Notes under the pieces: generated by a model
What the model saw: the letters and a program-made list of their open reading frames with translations, nothing else
Database searches by the model: none
Told to the model about the DNA's origin: nothing
Translations under genes and position numbers: made by a program
In this document: one piece after another, positions 43,154 to 56,100 of the stretch
How the letters are laid out: each line of letters begins with the position of its first letter
Numbering within the stretch: position 1 is the first letter of the stretch
Assembly: GCA_037783415.1 (NCBI GenBank)
Contig: JAZGTN010000015.1
Location: forward strand, 6,521,001-6,585,000
Direction: 5' to 3'
Length of the DNA stretch: 64,000 nucleotides
Source: Leptasterias polaris
Taxonomy: Eukaryota > Echinodermata > Asteroidea > Forcipulatida > Asteriidae

Positions 43154-45279
43154 TTACAGGGCGCAGTAAGCGCAAAATTATGTTGTAAGCATTATCATGA
43201 ACCATGAACTTAGACACAGGTCTCGGATCTGACAATGTGAACCGACGAAGATCGGGCTTGTTCCAGCTGTGCTGCGCAGCGCGGTATCTAATCCGCAAAA
43301 CTCTTCATTTGTTTTAATTTATTACTCATGTTTAGTGTTTTCCATTGACCGATGCCTTTGAATGGGTGAATGGGTGACAGCTGAATACGCCACGCGTCGA
43401 CTGTCTTCTTTAGCTGCATTTATTTGTTTGGCCTGTCATAACATCAAAGGTGCATTTTACAAACAAGTTGTTTGGTTGTTCTATGTGTTTACCTTCATTG
43501 TACGTCACACAGCCCTTACATGGAAAAGCGAAGGGAAAGATATAATAAGTACTCCAAAGTATTTCGTTCTCTCTCGTGCGACCTCAATTTTTGGTGGCAT
43601 TTTTAGAGAAACAAATAACGTGATGGGACGAAACGAAATAAATTTATCGAGGACGAGAAATAATATTTAAAAAAAAATATCGTTTCAAGGACGTTCAAAA
43701 AAAAGTGGTGACTAAAACAATTTGAGCTAACGGATACCAAAGTCATAAATTTCTAAGCCCCTAAATCAATACATTGCATTACATTCTTTTGAGGCAAAAA
43801 AATGATATTTCTAGTTAACGAAATATATCCCAATTTCTGTCAACTTTCCTTGGGGACTCGTTTCGTCCAATTCTCAAGGTTTTCTAGAATTTTCCGAAGC
43901 CCGGACAGTTTTTGGTAACCATGGCTCGTTTGACAGGTCATTCTGTAATAACAATGCCCTGGTGTCACTCATAGGGATTGAATCTCCAAAGGCCATCTAA
44001 TATGCGTCAACAGTTTCTATAGTTTTAGCTCCTTCAGCAGAACATCACAAAGAAAGCATGTTCATTACAACTTCAACAGCAGGAACGACTGGTGAGTCGA
44101 GACTACGAGAGGGCCACGGGGAGTTACCCAAATAATTGCAACAATCAGGTCAGTGCACAGCTTGAATTGAGACTGTTTTACATCCAAAACCGCAACATAA
44201 ACTTTAAAGGTCGTTGTTGTTTGGGGGGAAGGTTCTAAATTGATCTTTTGTATGTATTTTTCGATACGACCAACCAGTGAAAAATTCAACACTTTATTAG
44301 CAAGTTTGTAAGCGAGGAAAACAGTTCACGTTTGCATGGATCTGTGCACGCTCAAATTCCAGCTTAGGCTTATAATATTAGCGCAGCATCCCGCTTGTTT
44401 CAACAATTAAATGCGGCAGTCGAAAAAAAGCCATAGAGGGTTTTTTTGTCTCCTGAATCTCAAACAGGCATTTCTTCACCATCTTCTCTAGACAGCTATC
44501 TTCGGGCTATGGTTAAAATGTTCAGTCACTTTGAGCATAGAGAATTGTCCTTTCTCTATGCTTTGAGGGTCCTTAGTTTCATTACCAGAAAGATTTAATA
44601 ACATTAAACTCAAACTGTGTATCAAAAGCCATCTATTGTGTGAATTCCTCTTCTTTATCCCTAATTAGCCTTCACCTTGAGTAGCCTGTTTTGAAGACTT
44701 TTGACGACAAATCTTGTTTTATTTCATTTATTGAGAACACCGATCTAACCCCACGCTAGACTCTACGGGCAATTAGTTGTACCAATTTATTAGTGTATTT
44801 CTTTTAGCATTTTTCATATAGGCCTATAAAACCGAATAGGATTAGGCCTACAAGAACTCTTCTGCTCATTGTAATTTTTCATTTTTGTGCTTTTCGTTAG
44901 AGATTTTTTTGTATTATTATTGTTTTCATTTCTGAGCTGTTCTTTTTATTAGTGAATATGTATGCATGTTTGACATGTTTGACGAGTTTGACCTTATGGT
45001 CATTTTCAAGTACATGTCTGTATAACGGAGCAAAGATTGCTTATGTATTTGTGCGGTGTGCAATCTTTAGCACATCGCGAACACCGTAGCCTGCTCCGTC
45101 AGCTATTTTTTTTCTTCTTCTGACAGTTTGTCCTTGAGTCTGAGTAGATTTCATAACTAAATACCACACATGTTCACAACACACATGCACATACACACGG
45201 TACACATCATTGAACTCTTCCGATACGGGTTCAGTCTGCGGCATTCCTAACCCTGCAACAGGTTAAGTCAAGCCGCTAC

Positions 45280-45642
45280 TCAAGGGCTCCGTTCGCTGTG
45301 GTTGCTTGGCCCTTGCTCCACAAATCGAGTTTGCGAATCTATGTTCTGCGTGATCTCATGAGTACACGCAAACTTCTGGGAGAGAAGCGGCAGTAAAACC
45401 ATCATTCGAGCTTGAGTTGTAGTGCTTAGGTTAGCCGAGGGTTGACTTACAAGGCCAGGAGGTTGTGCTTTGACGCTGGGGGAGAAAGTGCTACTAAATA
45501 CTGCTTGGTTCATCAGTTGATAGTGTCTAGCAGTAGTCCGCTCCCCGTACTCCAGTCGCTGGTAAGGTTCACGGAATAAGCGAATCCCCAACAGCTGGAA
45601 CACACATTGGTAATCCACAGTTTCCGCCATCCGTATAGGCAC
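45280..45642 (-). other. Coding-like open frame of about 117 residues, function unknown
   Basis: A minus-strand frame opening at MAETVDYQCVFQLLGIRLF with mixed composition (PYQRLEYGERTTARHY, QPPGLVSQPSANLSTTT). No family is recognised. Upstream it borders a duplicated 142-bp segment, so it may be part of an old mobile element or an unrecognised gene. Confidence 0.2.
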
Positions 45643-45670
45643 TCAGGAAAAAGCCAGCGAAGTATTTTGT

Positions 45671-46000
45671 TTGGATAAGGCATAAGGTAAGTTATTTCAT
45701 TCACGATCTTGTCAACATGTTTTTGGCTTTTTAAGAGTAGTAAATTTCCAGTCGATCGGGTGCTAGAGTAATGTTTATTTCTTCCGTGGAAAACCTTAAA
45801 GTGCTGACAAAGTTGGATAAGGCATAAGGTAAGTTCTTTCATTTACGATCTTGTCAACATGTTTTTTGGCTTTTAAGAGTAGTAAATTTCCAGTCGATCG
45901 GGTGCTGTATCCAAGGCCAGTACGGGGCCCTTATGAAACAATTTATTATAGAGTAATGTTTATTTCTTCCGTGGAAAACCTTAAAGTGCTGACATTTCAA
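45671..46000. repeat. Local tandem duplication of a 142-bp segment
   Basis: TTGGATAAGGCATAAGGTAA starts at 45671 and again at 45813. Both copies continue through TTTCCAGTCGATCGGGTGCT and TTTATTTCTTCCGTGG. The second copy has an extra segment of about 45 bp (45907-45953) that the first lacks. Confidence 0.8.
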
Positions 46001-47449
46001 CATTTTCCTGTCTAGATCAATGAAAACATTACATAAACATACGGTACACCACGTAAAAGCCTGAAATTGATGTGTAGGCATTTTGTTTCACTTCAAAACG
46101 AAAATTGCATCATTTTGAAAGACTAATGATAAATCCTAGTTCTCTTGTAGATTTCAATAAACACATCATTAAAATTAATACAACCCCAACCGACCTGCAC
46201 AAATTACAGCACATTCGCAGCAATTGATTCGCAGTGCTGTCTTTTTCACAAGTCCATAGTTCACATGAATTAAAATAGGGCCGCTTTTCAACATTGAACT
46301 ATAGCCAGCCGCACCACTTGTAAGAAACTTTTGACTTTGTCCTCATGTGTTTTAGTTACTAGCAATTGACAGCGGACCAACTGTTGAAGTAGAAGGCTGG
46401 TCGGTTGTCACGTTTTAAAAAATCAACTGTGTCTGCAAAATACATTGACTTGAGTTGTGTTTCAAACAGAAATACTTCTCTTGAGGATTGGTAGGCCCCC
46501 TACTTCAGCGAGCTTTCAGGCTGTCTCTAGTTCATAGCAGGCAGGCAATATCTTCGGTAGAGAACAAGACACAAGCGCAACCTGTCATGTACGAACAATT
46601 GCAATTAAATTTAAGTCAAATGACACAGATCCATTACATGAAGTTTATGAGGAACTAAGAAGTCTGAAGTGCAGAACCAGTAGATCTTTAAACTCTTTTT
46701 TACCACTATTTTATATATTTATAGAAATCGTGCCACTCTAAAAATCCGAGCTCAGTGGCTCTTTTGTAGACATGTGATGTCACAGTTTACATGTGGTTAT
46801 AGTTTCGTTTATTGAACCCCAACTTGTTCCAAACCATTCGAAAGAAGCATCTTTCGGAGAAATTGAACAAAATGTGAAACGATTTATCAAATTTTGAACA
46901 AATTACCTGCATACCACCGACTGTACAGCATTGTTGACCCTCTATGGGATAGATATTTTATCCAAGGTGATACGACAAGGCTGTCCCAGGTCCCATCACC
47001 TTGTAGCGCCCAAAGTGGGCCATTCGAAATTCCCATTCATGCGGAAATCTTGGCCTTATCCAACAATACATCACTGTTTTAATTAGTTTGTTTATAATTT
47101 AGCTCAAATCATAGGAATGGCGAAGGACACCGCACTTTTAACAATCATTCAAATAAATAGCTGCATGCTTGTTGATAGTTAATTGCACACTTGGCACACG
47201 CTTTATTTCCGATGGTTGTGGGGGGGAGGGGGGCATTCAAGCCACCCACACACCTTTCTGTTTGATCTCTCGGAAAGTTGCTTTAGAGTTTCGGTTACCT
47301 GTATTTAGTTTTGAATTGTGCCAGTGTGACTTTTTCATTAGTAACTCTTCTTCACTATGATATTGGATCATATTTCAGCAACGTATATACGTCATAATAA
47401 TTTTTAAAAGAAGCAGTGGCAGCATCCACAGAAACAACAACAAAAACAT

Positions 47450-47455
47450 CATCAC

Positions 47456-47505
<50 letters not shown>

Positions 47506-47522
47506 GCAACAACAGCAACAAT

Positions 47523-47553
<31 letters not shown>

Positions 47554-47600
47554 AACAAAAACACCAGCAACAACAACAACAAACAAACAAACAACTTGGA
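47450..47600 (+). repeat. (CAA)n microsatellite
   Basis: Nearly pure ACAACAACAACA for about 130 bp with a few interruptions. Open frames on both strands (poly-Thr/Asn or poly-Val/Leu) are artefacts. Confidence 0.95.
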
Positions 47601-48939
47601 CGACGTTGACAACACCATCACCAATCAATAAAAATAAAACAATGAAAACGGTTAAACATCTGTTCTAGAATGACAGAGGTCGTGGGTTCGAATCCTAACG
47701 GAGTGATACGCTTCTGAGATTGTTTGTTCCAGGGCTCGGGAAAGTACAGGGTATACAGTGCTCAGTATAATGGCAAAGCCAGAATGTTCTTTCTTTATCC
47801 CCAATGCAAATTTAACATCTATGGAGCAATATTGTTTACACGCCTAGTTTCGCATGAACCATCTGTCTGACTAAAGAAAAACCACATCAAACAATAACAT
47901 GTGCATGTCGATGCATGTAGACTACTTGAGGAAATTATCCTGGACTTATACACAGTTTGATACCAAGGCGCTCTATTGAGTTGGTGGTTAATGTGGTTCT
48001 TAAAATATGCCCCCACAATGTTTCGATTTTTTCCAGCTGAACTCCCCCCGAAGAAACGTCCAAAATCGTTAAAGTTTAGAATACCACAAAAAGACGAGCA
48101 AAGTCTGTTCCGAAAGTTTTGTTCTTTGTTTAAGGTTAAATGAACTTGCGTTTACTAATTATATAGGTCTTTGTATAATTTCAAGTATAATTTCAACCCA
48201 TTTTTATGTGATATTCAAATTGAAACGTGCTGAACAGGAGCTTTCCATTGGGGTGCACCGTACAATCGTGAAATATACGTCAACAATAAAATGTCCGTAA
48301 CTAAAATTCATAACTAATAGTATAGTAGTACTAATAGTGTAGATTTTTTGTCAAAAGTGACTGAACTTTGTGTCTCAAAATTTCTTAATTATATACAACA
48401 CCTGTTTCAGTTGTGTTTTACCGTTGTTTTCTCTAGATAAAATAGTGCAACGTTTTATCAAATAGGAATAAGTTAAGTTATTTTTTAAATAAAAACAAAT
48501 TGTTTAAAATATGGCCTCACGTTTCAACATTTGCAGGGTGTTTCTAAAGGCTAAATGACAACACAGGAACAAGTATACTAGTGTAACAGAAGCAGTAGAA
48601 AGAAGTGAAAAGGGAGAAGCAGAATGCAGTCTGAATAAAGCAAGGGATGAACAAACAAAGAAAAAGAGACAAGGGGGTAAATGGAAGGGCTAGGGAGAAG
48701 CTAGTTTAAGCACCTCCGGTAGCTTCCGTGGTTTAAGGGAGGGGTTGGTTTAACGCAGATGGTTGGACACACAGATGCAAAATCAAATGTGGGACTAGGG
48801 AGAAAAAAGTAATTAAGAGTGAATGAGACACACCAATTGAAACTATTATTAATAGTCTACGAAATACTCTGTCATTCTACAAGATATAGTGGTCTGAAAA
48901 TGTGTATTTTATGTTATTTTTTATTTTTAGTTTTACAGG

Positions 48940-49110
48940 TTAAGCTAAAATGTTTGCTGCACTATTTTCTGCTAAAGTAAATGAGCAGAATGGCATGGCA
49001 TCAATCACAGATGGTTCATGTGACATGCTATTTTGACTGGGAACCTTGTTTTTGTAAGACTAATCTTGCTGTGTTTATCGACTTTTTGTGCTTATGAAAT
49101 TGGGCCTAGC
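48940..49110. repeat. MITE family B copy, diverged
   Basis: Shares TTTTCTGCTAAAGTAAATGA, ACTGGGAACCTTGTTTTTGT and the right end TGCTTATGAAATTGGGCCT with the copy at 26734. Confidence 0.55.
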
Positions 49111-49944
49111 ATGTCAGCAGTAAAGGCGACAGCGGTCCCATTACGTCCGACCTTGCCCGCGGGACCACAATCCGTAGTTTCTCTCTTTCGGTCGCTCCAG
49201 TCACAAATTCACGGTTACTTGTGGCAGAATGCGTGGGCTACGTGATGAAAACCGTCTATCCTAGAACCAATAATGTCGTCTTAAAGTTGGAGGTCAATCG
49301 AGCACAGATGTCGAAGGAAATATGTTGTGGCCGTGGGAAGAATGGCTGGAAATATGTGGATAGAAAAACACACATTATGTCATAGATTAATTATGGCGGG
49401 AGACGGTTGTGTCAGAATACTTGTTGATATGTGTTAAAATGGTTAACCGCTCCAAACCATCAAAACCCAACAGAATGTTTTGTATGATTCTGTTGAGCAT
49501 TAATTAGGGATGGGATCAAGCAACCACCACAATCAGAGTCCAACAGTTTGGGAGTTGAGTTACCACATGGTGTTGGATTTTGTTAGAGTGGGGAACGATC
49601 CTATAGTCAATCAACCAATGGATTACGGTTGATAAAGCGCTGTTTTTACGGACGTTAACACTTCTACGTGATTTGGAAAATCCATGCACTAAGTTTAAGC
49701 TAACTGAAACATCAAACAATATTTCAGGAGAACTTTCGCCTGAAATTGTCACAGCTGTTCAATTGTTTCAAAATATTTTAACAATAATGTTAATTACACT
49801 GAATCTAAAATGCAAGTAATATTTTTTATACCGTTGGGGCAGGTGGCGGCACTAAGTAAACAAACGTCCGGACATGTTGAAAACGGGACTCGGTCATCCA
49901 GCCCAAAAAATATACAAGATTTAATAAACATTTCTATCCTATAC

Positions 49945-51490
49945 TTTTTATTATTATTAATGGTTTATTTATTTCATAAAAGACATTCGCAGTATAAATA
50001 CTGAATTATGGTCTTATGTACAAATTCGTAGTTAATTAAAACAATAAAAAGCCAAAAAACGACAAAAAGCACATACGAAAAATAAAACCAAAGAATAAAA
50101 GGGCAAATGGCCCGGAATTACACAAAGAGACAAAACTAAGTCCAGTACTCTCACTACATAGATCAGGATAAATTGCACTATAGGATAAAAACAAATTAGA
50201 GTTTAAAAAAGACAAGTCACAGACAGGTAACAGAGATCAGGCAATTCCCTTTAGCATCCGAAACAAGGACATCAGCATTTCAAAAAAACACTATTGTTTG
50301 TTGATGAGAGTAACCAAGGATGGAATTGGGCTTGTCTTGTAACGATTAGTGCGACATTTTATAGAAGACAACTGGTCGGAATTTCTTAAATTATTATTCC
50401 TCTTAGGAGGAAGCCAATCTCTGTGAGTGATGGATTTCAACAATGAGTTCCCAAAATTAAGGCTGAGCTTTTCAAATCTGGCTAAAACAGGTGGAATTTG
50501 AAGTGTCTGGCAGATTTCACTGTAATGTTTAGAATTGCAAACGTCGGTGGAGAGGATAATACGAAAAGCCTTTCTCTGCAATCTCTCAAGGTACTCACTT
50601 TGTGATTTTGTCAAACCACTGAACCACACAGGGGAGGCATATTCCAGAGTGGGTCTGACATATTGTAAATAAACTGTAATGAGGTCCGCCTGTGGGAGAT
50701 TACAACGTTTGAGCATTCGGAGAAAGTTAAGTTTCCTGTTAAATGTTGTACACATACTTCCAACCTGCTTGTTCCACTTCAAATCTTCTTGAACAAGAAT
50801 GCCCAACAGTTTGACAAAATCAGATTGTTTAATAACAGAGTCACCAATGTGAAAAACTGGCACATCCGTTGGAGCTCTATGAGATCATGACTTGACACTT
50901 ATTAGGGTTAAGTTTCATCTTATTTTCAGCTGACCAGTGGTCGAGGCAGTCAAGTTGCTGCTGCATAAGGGCGGTTAGAGGCGCGTTACCATAAGTTTGG
51001 CCCAGAGTCAAGTCATCAACATACTTGTAGTGAGAGACTTCAGGTGTACAAGAACTAACGTCATGTATCATCACCAAAAAAGCGATCGGAGCAATCTTTG
51101 TACCCTGCGGTACCCCAGCCTTAATAGTTTCCCACGAGGAAATTTCTCCATTTAATCTAACAGCCTGAGTTCTATTAGTTAAGAAGCTACAAATCCAAGG
51201 GATTAAACACGGTCTCACTCCTAGTTTAATAAATTTTCTGATAAGAATGGAATGACCGACTCTATCGAAAGCTTTGGAAAAATCCGTAGCAATCAAAACT
51301 GATGAATTTTGGGGCTTTTTGTCAGTACCTTTAAAAATGTCATCCATGACTTTCACCAAGCAATGTGTTGTGGAGAGGCCTGCTCGTGAACCAAACTGCT
51401 GGGTATTCAATGGAGTCATTGATGTCCTCAATAATCCATTTCACAATAAAAAACCTCAAACACCTTAGCAAACATGCAAATGTTTAACAT
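49945..51490 (-). mobile_element. 5'-truncated LINE, minus strand, frameshifted
   Basis: A non-LTR retrotransposon read right to left. Reverse transcriptase sequence runs from about 51460 to 50291, then a 3' UTR ending in a short TAA-repeat near 49950-49965. The RT frame is split by a frameshift near 50870 and a further one near 51430, so the copy is dead. Confidence 0.8.
50291..51431 (-). pseudogene. LINE reverse transcriptase, frameshifted and 5' truncated
   Basis: Segment 51431-50877 carries QQFGSRAGLSTTHCLV, IATDFSKAFDRVGHSIL, AGVPQGTKIAPIAFLVMIHD and the catalytic YKYVDDLTL box. Segment 50863-50291, one frame over, carries KLLGILVQEDLKWNKQV, VRPTLEYASPVWFSGL and LERLQRKAFRIIL. The order is that of one RT protein broken by an indel. 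It is clearly a different family from the LINE at 21350 (YVDD versus FADD, different tail). Confidence 0.82.
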
Positions 51491-52852
51491 CACAACTTTT
51501 TCTGTAAATTAAAGATTTGAAGGTCGTTGCTTTTAGTAAGGATTGCTGCCCCTGGGGTTGCTGACTTTCAACCTGGGGCATTTTGGGTATACTTGTCTTT
51601 GGAAATTGCCCTATTTTGGGTCACAGGCGTAGGACCCTTTTTCCCAATATGGAGTTTGGCAAGTTTACTCTTTCATGGGTGTTTTCATTTTAGAGGGTTA
51701 TAGCTAAAACAATCAACAGCAAACTTTCCAAAAGTTGTGAAGAAAAGCATAACTCAGTTGTCTTCAAATTATATTAGGCCTAGTTGGTTTCAAGAGGCTG
51801 GGGGACAATAAAATATCTTTGAGTACTTTTGAATATTGATTGACATTTAGCATTGGTTGATATGGTGCACCCTTGAAAAACAATTTCCTTCAAAAAGCAA
51901 TGTTTGCATTACGAGCCCGCTGGGACCATGGTGACCGAAAAATAAGAAAAACTTCAGTCACGAAAAGGAAGTATTGTACAAGTACGTAAATTGCTTTTCC
52001 CCAGATGGATAATTTCTATTTTAAGTGATTTATTACGACTAAGCTCTCAGTGGTAAATCCGGCCTTGATCTTCTATGACCTGAGTCCATTATACCAAGCG
52101 CTATAGCGTATGCATGTTAAAGAGTCTTCCAGAAAAATACAATTTATAAAGGTAAATAGTGCAGGACGAATTTGATTCGTATACGGAGTTTTGTATTTTG
52201 TTGTGCTTGTTTGTTTGTTTACTCGATGTTCGTTTGTGTCTGTTTTCATTTACAGGGGCTGTTTTCCCAGCACACGTAGTACTGTCCCTGCTTACAAACT
52301 CCGACCACCATTTTGTATGTTTGGACTAGCACAAAATATATAATAACGAAATGGCAGTTGGTACCAATCTGCACTTAAAATAATATAGGTTTAAACCCTA
52401 TGCTTTTAATGACAAGTACTTTTTGTCGTGGTAGCTCAGTTGATATAACAGTGGTTTAGGTAGTTTGATAGCATTTTTGCATTTAAATGGTATAATTATT
52501 GTTGTATTTTGCAGCTAAGGCAGCACGTACTTTTACCAACCACTTGTTGGCAAAACTCACTGCTGTGACGTCACACAATAAAGGTTATTTTAACAGTTAT
52601 TTCCTCATGCACTACGTGATACGGTACGCAGTCCCTCAGATGGAAATCCGCTACAAAACATACCAGTTTAGTTCAAGTTATGCTTGTGACATTTCTTCAC
52701 CCCTCGGCACTCTAGATTATATCATGGAGGTAGATATTTAGCCCCAATTATTCATTGACACACCCCGTACTCCCCTTCCGAATTGCTTTACCACAATTCA
52801 ACTGTTTGTGACCTTCTTCAGATACGTACTTTACTCCACCTCGTCCTCAAGA

Positions 52853-53150
52853 ATGCCGTCTGTCTCGGATTGCGTCACGACGCAGATTGTGTGTCTCTCT
52901 GTCACCCTCATCGTTGTTTCGTCCTCAGTTATTGTCACCGAAGCCCCTCCTCGACCGCAGCTTGCCCGATTGGTGGGAGGGCAACACCCCTGGGAGGGAC
53001 GACTGGAGGTGTATAATAGGAAACGTAAAGAGTACGGAACGGTGTGTGATGATGGATGGAACATGAATGCATCGGTGGTTGCCTGCCGGATGCTGGGATA
53101 TGCAGAAGCTCTGAACTTTCATTATGGCAATGTATTTGGTGCTGGATCAG
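52853..53150 (+). CDS. LOXL exon (signal peptide and first half of SRCR1)
   Basis: ATG at 52853 is followed by a hydrophobic leader and then EAPPRPQLARLVGGQHPWEG and YGTVCDDGWNMNASVVACRM. The donor is TCAG|GTAAAT, phase 1. An acceptor-like CTTCTTCAG at 52812-52820 suggests an upstream 5' UTR exon. Confidence 0.88.
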
Positions 53151-56100
53151 GTAAATCACAACTTTGAAAATGATTTCGGTAAACATCTAATTGATGCAGA
53201 AACTGATATTGTAGTTTTAGATGGTACTAATTACTGTTTATGTAGGCTATGTGACGTTTATACTTTAAAAGTTGTAAGGCTGCAGCTAATGCTACAACCA
53301 GCGTCACTTTAGTGGTGTTGCTGTAGTGCAGTTTCTGGTGTTATGTTCTAGTGCAGTTTTTGCGTTTCTCTAGTACAGTTTCGGTGTTACTCTAGTGCAG
53401 TTTCTGGTGTTACTCCAGTGCAGTTTCTGGTGTTGCTCTAGTGCAGTTTCTGGTGTTACTCTAGTGCAGTTTCTGGTGTTACTCCAGTGCAGTTTCTGGT
53501 GTTACTCCAGTGCAGTTTTTGGTGTTGCTCTAGTGCAGTTTCTGGTGTACTCTAGTGCAGTTTCTGGTGTTACTCCAGTGCAGCTTCTGGTGTTGCTCTA
53601 GTGCAGTTTCTGGTGTTACTCCAGTGCAGCTTCTGGTGTTGCTCTAGTGCAGTTTCTGGTGTTACTCTAGTGCAGTTTCTGGTGTTACTCCAGTGCAGTT
53701 TCTGGTGTTACTCCAGTGCAGTTTTTGGTGTTGCTCTAGTGCAGTTTCTGGTGTACTCTAGTGCAGTTTCTGGTGTTACTCCAGTGCAGCTTCTGGTGTT
53801 GCTCTAGTGCAGTTTATGGTGTTACTCAGTGCAGTTTCTGGTGTTGCTCTAGTGCAGTTTCTGGTGCTCTAGTGCAGTATCTGGTGTTACTCTAGTGCAG
53901 TTCCTGTTGCTACTCTATTGTAGTTTTTGGTGTTATGCACTAGTGCAGTTTCTCGGTCGTTTCTCTAGTACATTACCTGCTGTTCCTCTAGTGTAGTTTC
54001 TGGTGCTCTGGTGCAGTTTCCGGTGTTTCTCTGGTGCTGTTTCTGGTGCTACTCAACTACAGTTGTGTTGCTCTGGTGCAGTTTCTGGTTTTGCTTTTTT
54101 AGCTTCTGGTGCTTTGGTGCAGTTTCTGGTGTTTCTCTTCTGGGGTTCCTGGAGCTCCTGGTATTTTTCTAGTACAGTTTCTGGTGCTCTGGTGCATGAG
54201 TTTCTGGTGTTGATCAAGTGTATAGTTTATGATTGTGTTTATCTTGTACAGTTTTTGGTTTTGCTGTAGTGTAGTTTCTGGTGTAGCTATGGTAAAGGTG
54301 CTCTCAAGCAGTCTCAAGTCTTACTTTTGATTCCATGTCTTCAATCCCATCTCAGGTAAAGTATTACTGGATGATGTCAGGTGTACGGGGAACGAGACCA
54401 CTCTCTTTCAATGCAAGCGCGCCAAGATGGGGAAAAGTGACTGTCATCACAGCGAAGACATCGGCCTGACTTGTAGCAATGACACCATAGGGGAGAGAAT
54501 GGAGGCAAGAAGGGCCGCCGTAAGTATTCGTAGGATGAAGAAAGTAAGTAGATTGTAACCTCTAACAGCACGGCGGGAATTTGGATCCTGGTTCGCATGC
54601 CCCATCTTCCCGAACTTGGCTTTTTTAACAGGTGTGTTATATTGGGTAAAATTTCCATCAACGGCAATGGGTCGTGCTTCGATGACAGAAATAACTTAGC
54701 CAATCCCGTTTGTATTGTTTTGATTTCGGAATAATTTGCAATTGCCGACTTTTCCATCAGCCATATTGATCATTTCGGCTGTTATTAGTTTGTACCCGTT
54801 TTCTATGCAGCATGATATAACCAGTGCATGGCCAAGTTTGTAAAGTTCAAATTGTCTTAGACCAGTTCATTTCTAACAATATTGTTCCTCAAATCCTTGT
54901 AGTTCGTTTTCCTTTTTGGTTTCCTCTCCGCACTTATGCAAAATTTTATCAAAATCTCTCCTGTTTCTAAGGGCTTCATATACTTATGGACAACTCTGTA
55001 CTTCTTTTGTTTTAATCGTCAAGTAAGAAAAACAAAATTTTGTAGTAATACGTTGAATTCAATTGCAACATTACGTTGGTTTTTTTATGTGAAACTTTTA
55101 TTTACAGCATGATCGTTTTTTTGTTTTTTTTCCCAAATACTTTTTGGCGTGTGTTGACCATGAGAAGATACATTTGCACAATGGCGTTCACTGGCTTTAT
55201 GTAGGCATGACACAATCATGTTTTGAAAGACGTCATTGAGTTTGTTAGTCTGGTTTATCTTAAAGGATTTTTTTTTTCAAAGACAAGTAAGAAGTGTTCT
55301 AATATCAACTTGTTATAGAATGCTCTAAGATTCGTCCAACTTTAGACCAAATTATGTTATTTTTCGGATAAGCATCGATGATCCAAACTCCACTTTTGAG
55401 GGATGATAACCTGTAAGCCCAAATACAAATTCCTTGAAACCCCGTAATCTGAACGAGGAACCAATTTCTGGCCGTTAACAAAATAACAATAATACAGTAT
55501 GCAGGGTGTTTCAATGTGACATTCCTACTTGGGCTATATGTAGAAGTTCTGACGTTACCCAATCATTGTTAATGTCTGGAAACTGTGATATTTTTTAACG
55601 TTGCATTTCACGATCATGCTCGGTAGTTACTACTTGGACCATTATGTTCGACATGAACCATCATGTCCGACATGAAAAATCACGTTCGACATGAACCATT
55701 ATGTCCGACATGAACCATTATGTCCGACAAAACCATTATGTTCGACATTAACCATAATGTACGACATGAACCATTGTCCGACGAACCGTTTCGACTGACC
55801 CATAATGGTCTGTTGTACATAACGGGTCAGACGACGGTCCACAAATATTGTAGGAAACTTATTGTCGAACATCATGAGTCGGAGCTTGGTTTCGTTTGTA
55901 ACTGTCATCGGTGTGAGTAATGCATCGTTGTGAGTAAAAAAGTACCAAAATATAAAATCAATGTTTATATCTGTCATCGTTTTCTGATACATGATTGCTT
56001 GAAAATGAAATGATATGTAATAAAAATTGCATAATTTTAGGGCCCTTGGTCCAAAAATAAAATACTAGAAACAATTGATCTTTGAGTGTTTTGAGACACC

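Larger units (their letters stand above)
39917..52852. other. Intergenic region between UBLCP1 and the LOXL gene (divergent)
   Basis: 13 kb without a gene I can defend. It contains a tRNA-like SINE head (40466), a TIR element (41417), an 8-bp-duplication palindrome (42972), a local duplication (45671), a CAA microsatellite (47450), a SINE fragment near 47680, a MITE (48940) and a LINE (49945-51490). Two coding-like frames, 40908-41102 and 45280-45642, are noted separately. Upstream non-coding exons of LOXL could lie here. Confidence 0.45.

Noticed and set aside
47355..47631. Poly-Thr/Asn and poly-Val/Leu open frames
   Set aside because: Both are translations of the CAA microsatellite.
52499..52741. 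Possible extra exon upstream of LOXL (after TTTTGCAG)
   Set aside because: The 80-codon frame has no similarity to SRCR or signal sequences, and no donor linking it in frame to 52853 was found. It could still be a 5' UTR exon.
53320..54295. CRISPR-like regular repeats
   Set aside because: The repeats are contiguous 23-bp units without unique spacers, in an intron of a eukaryotic gene. It is a minisatellite.
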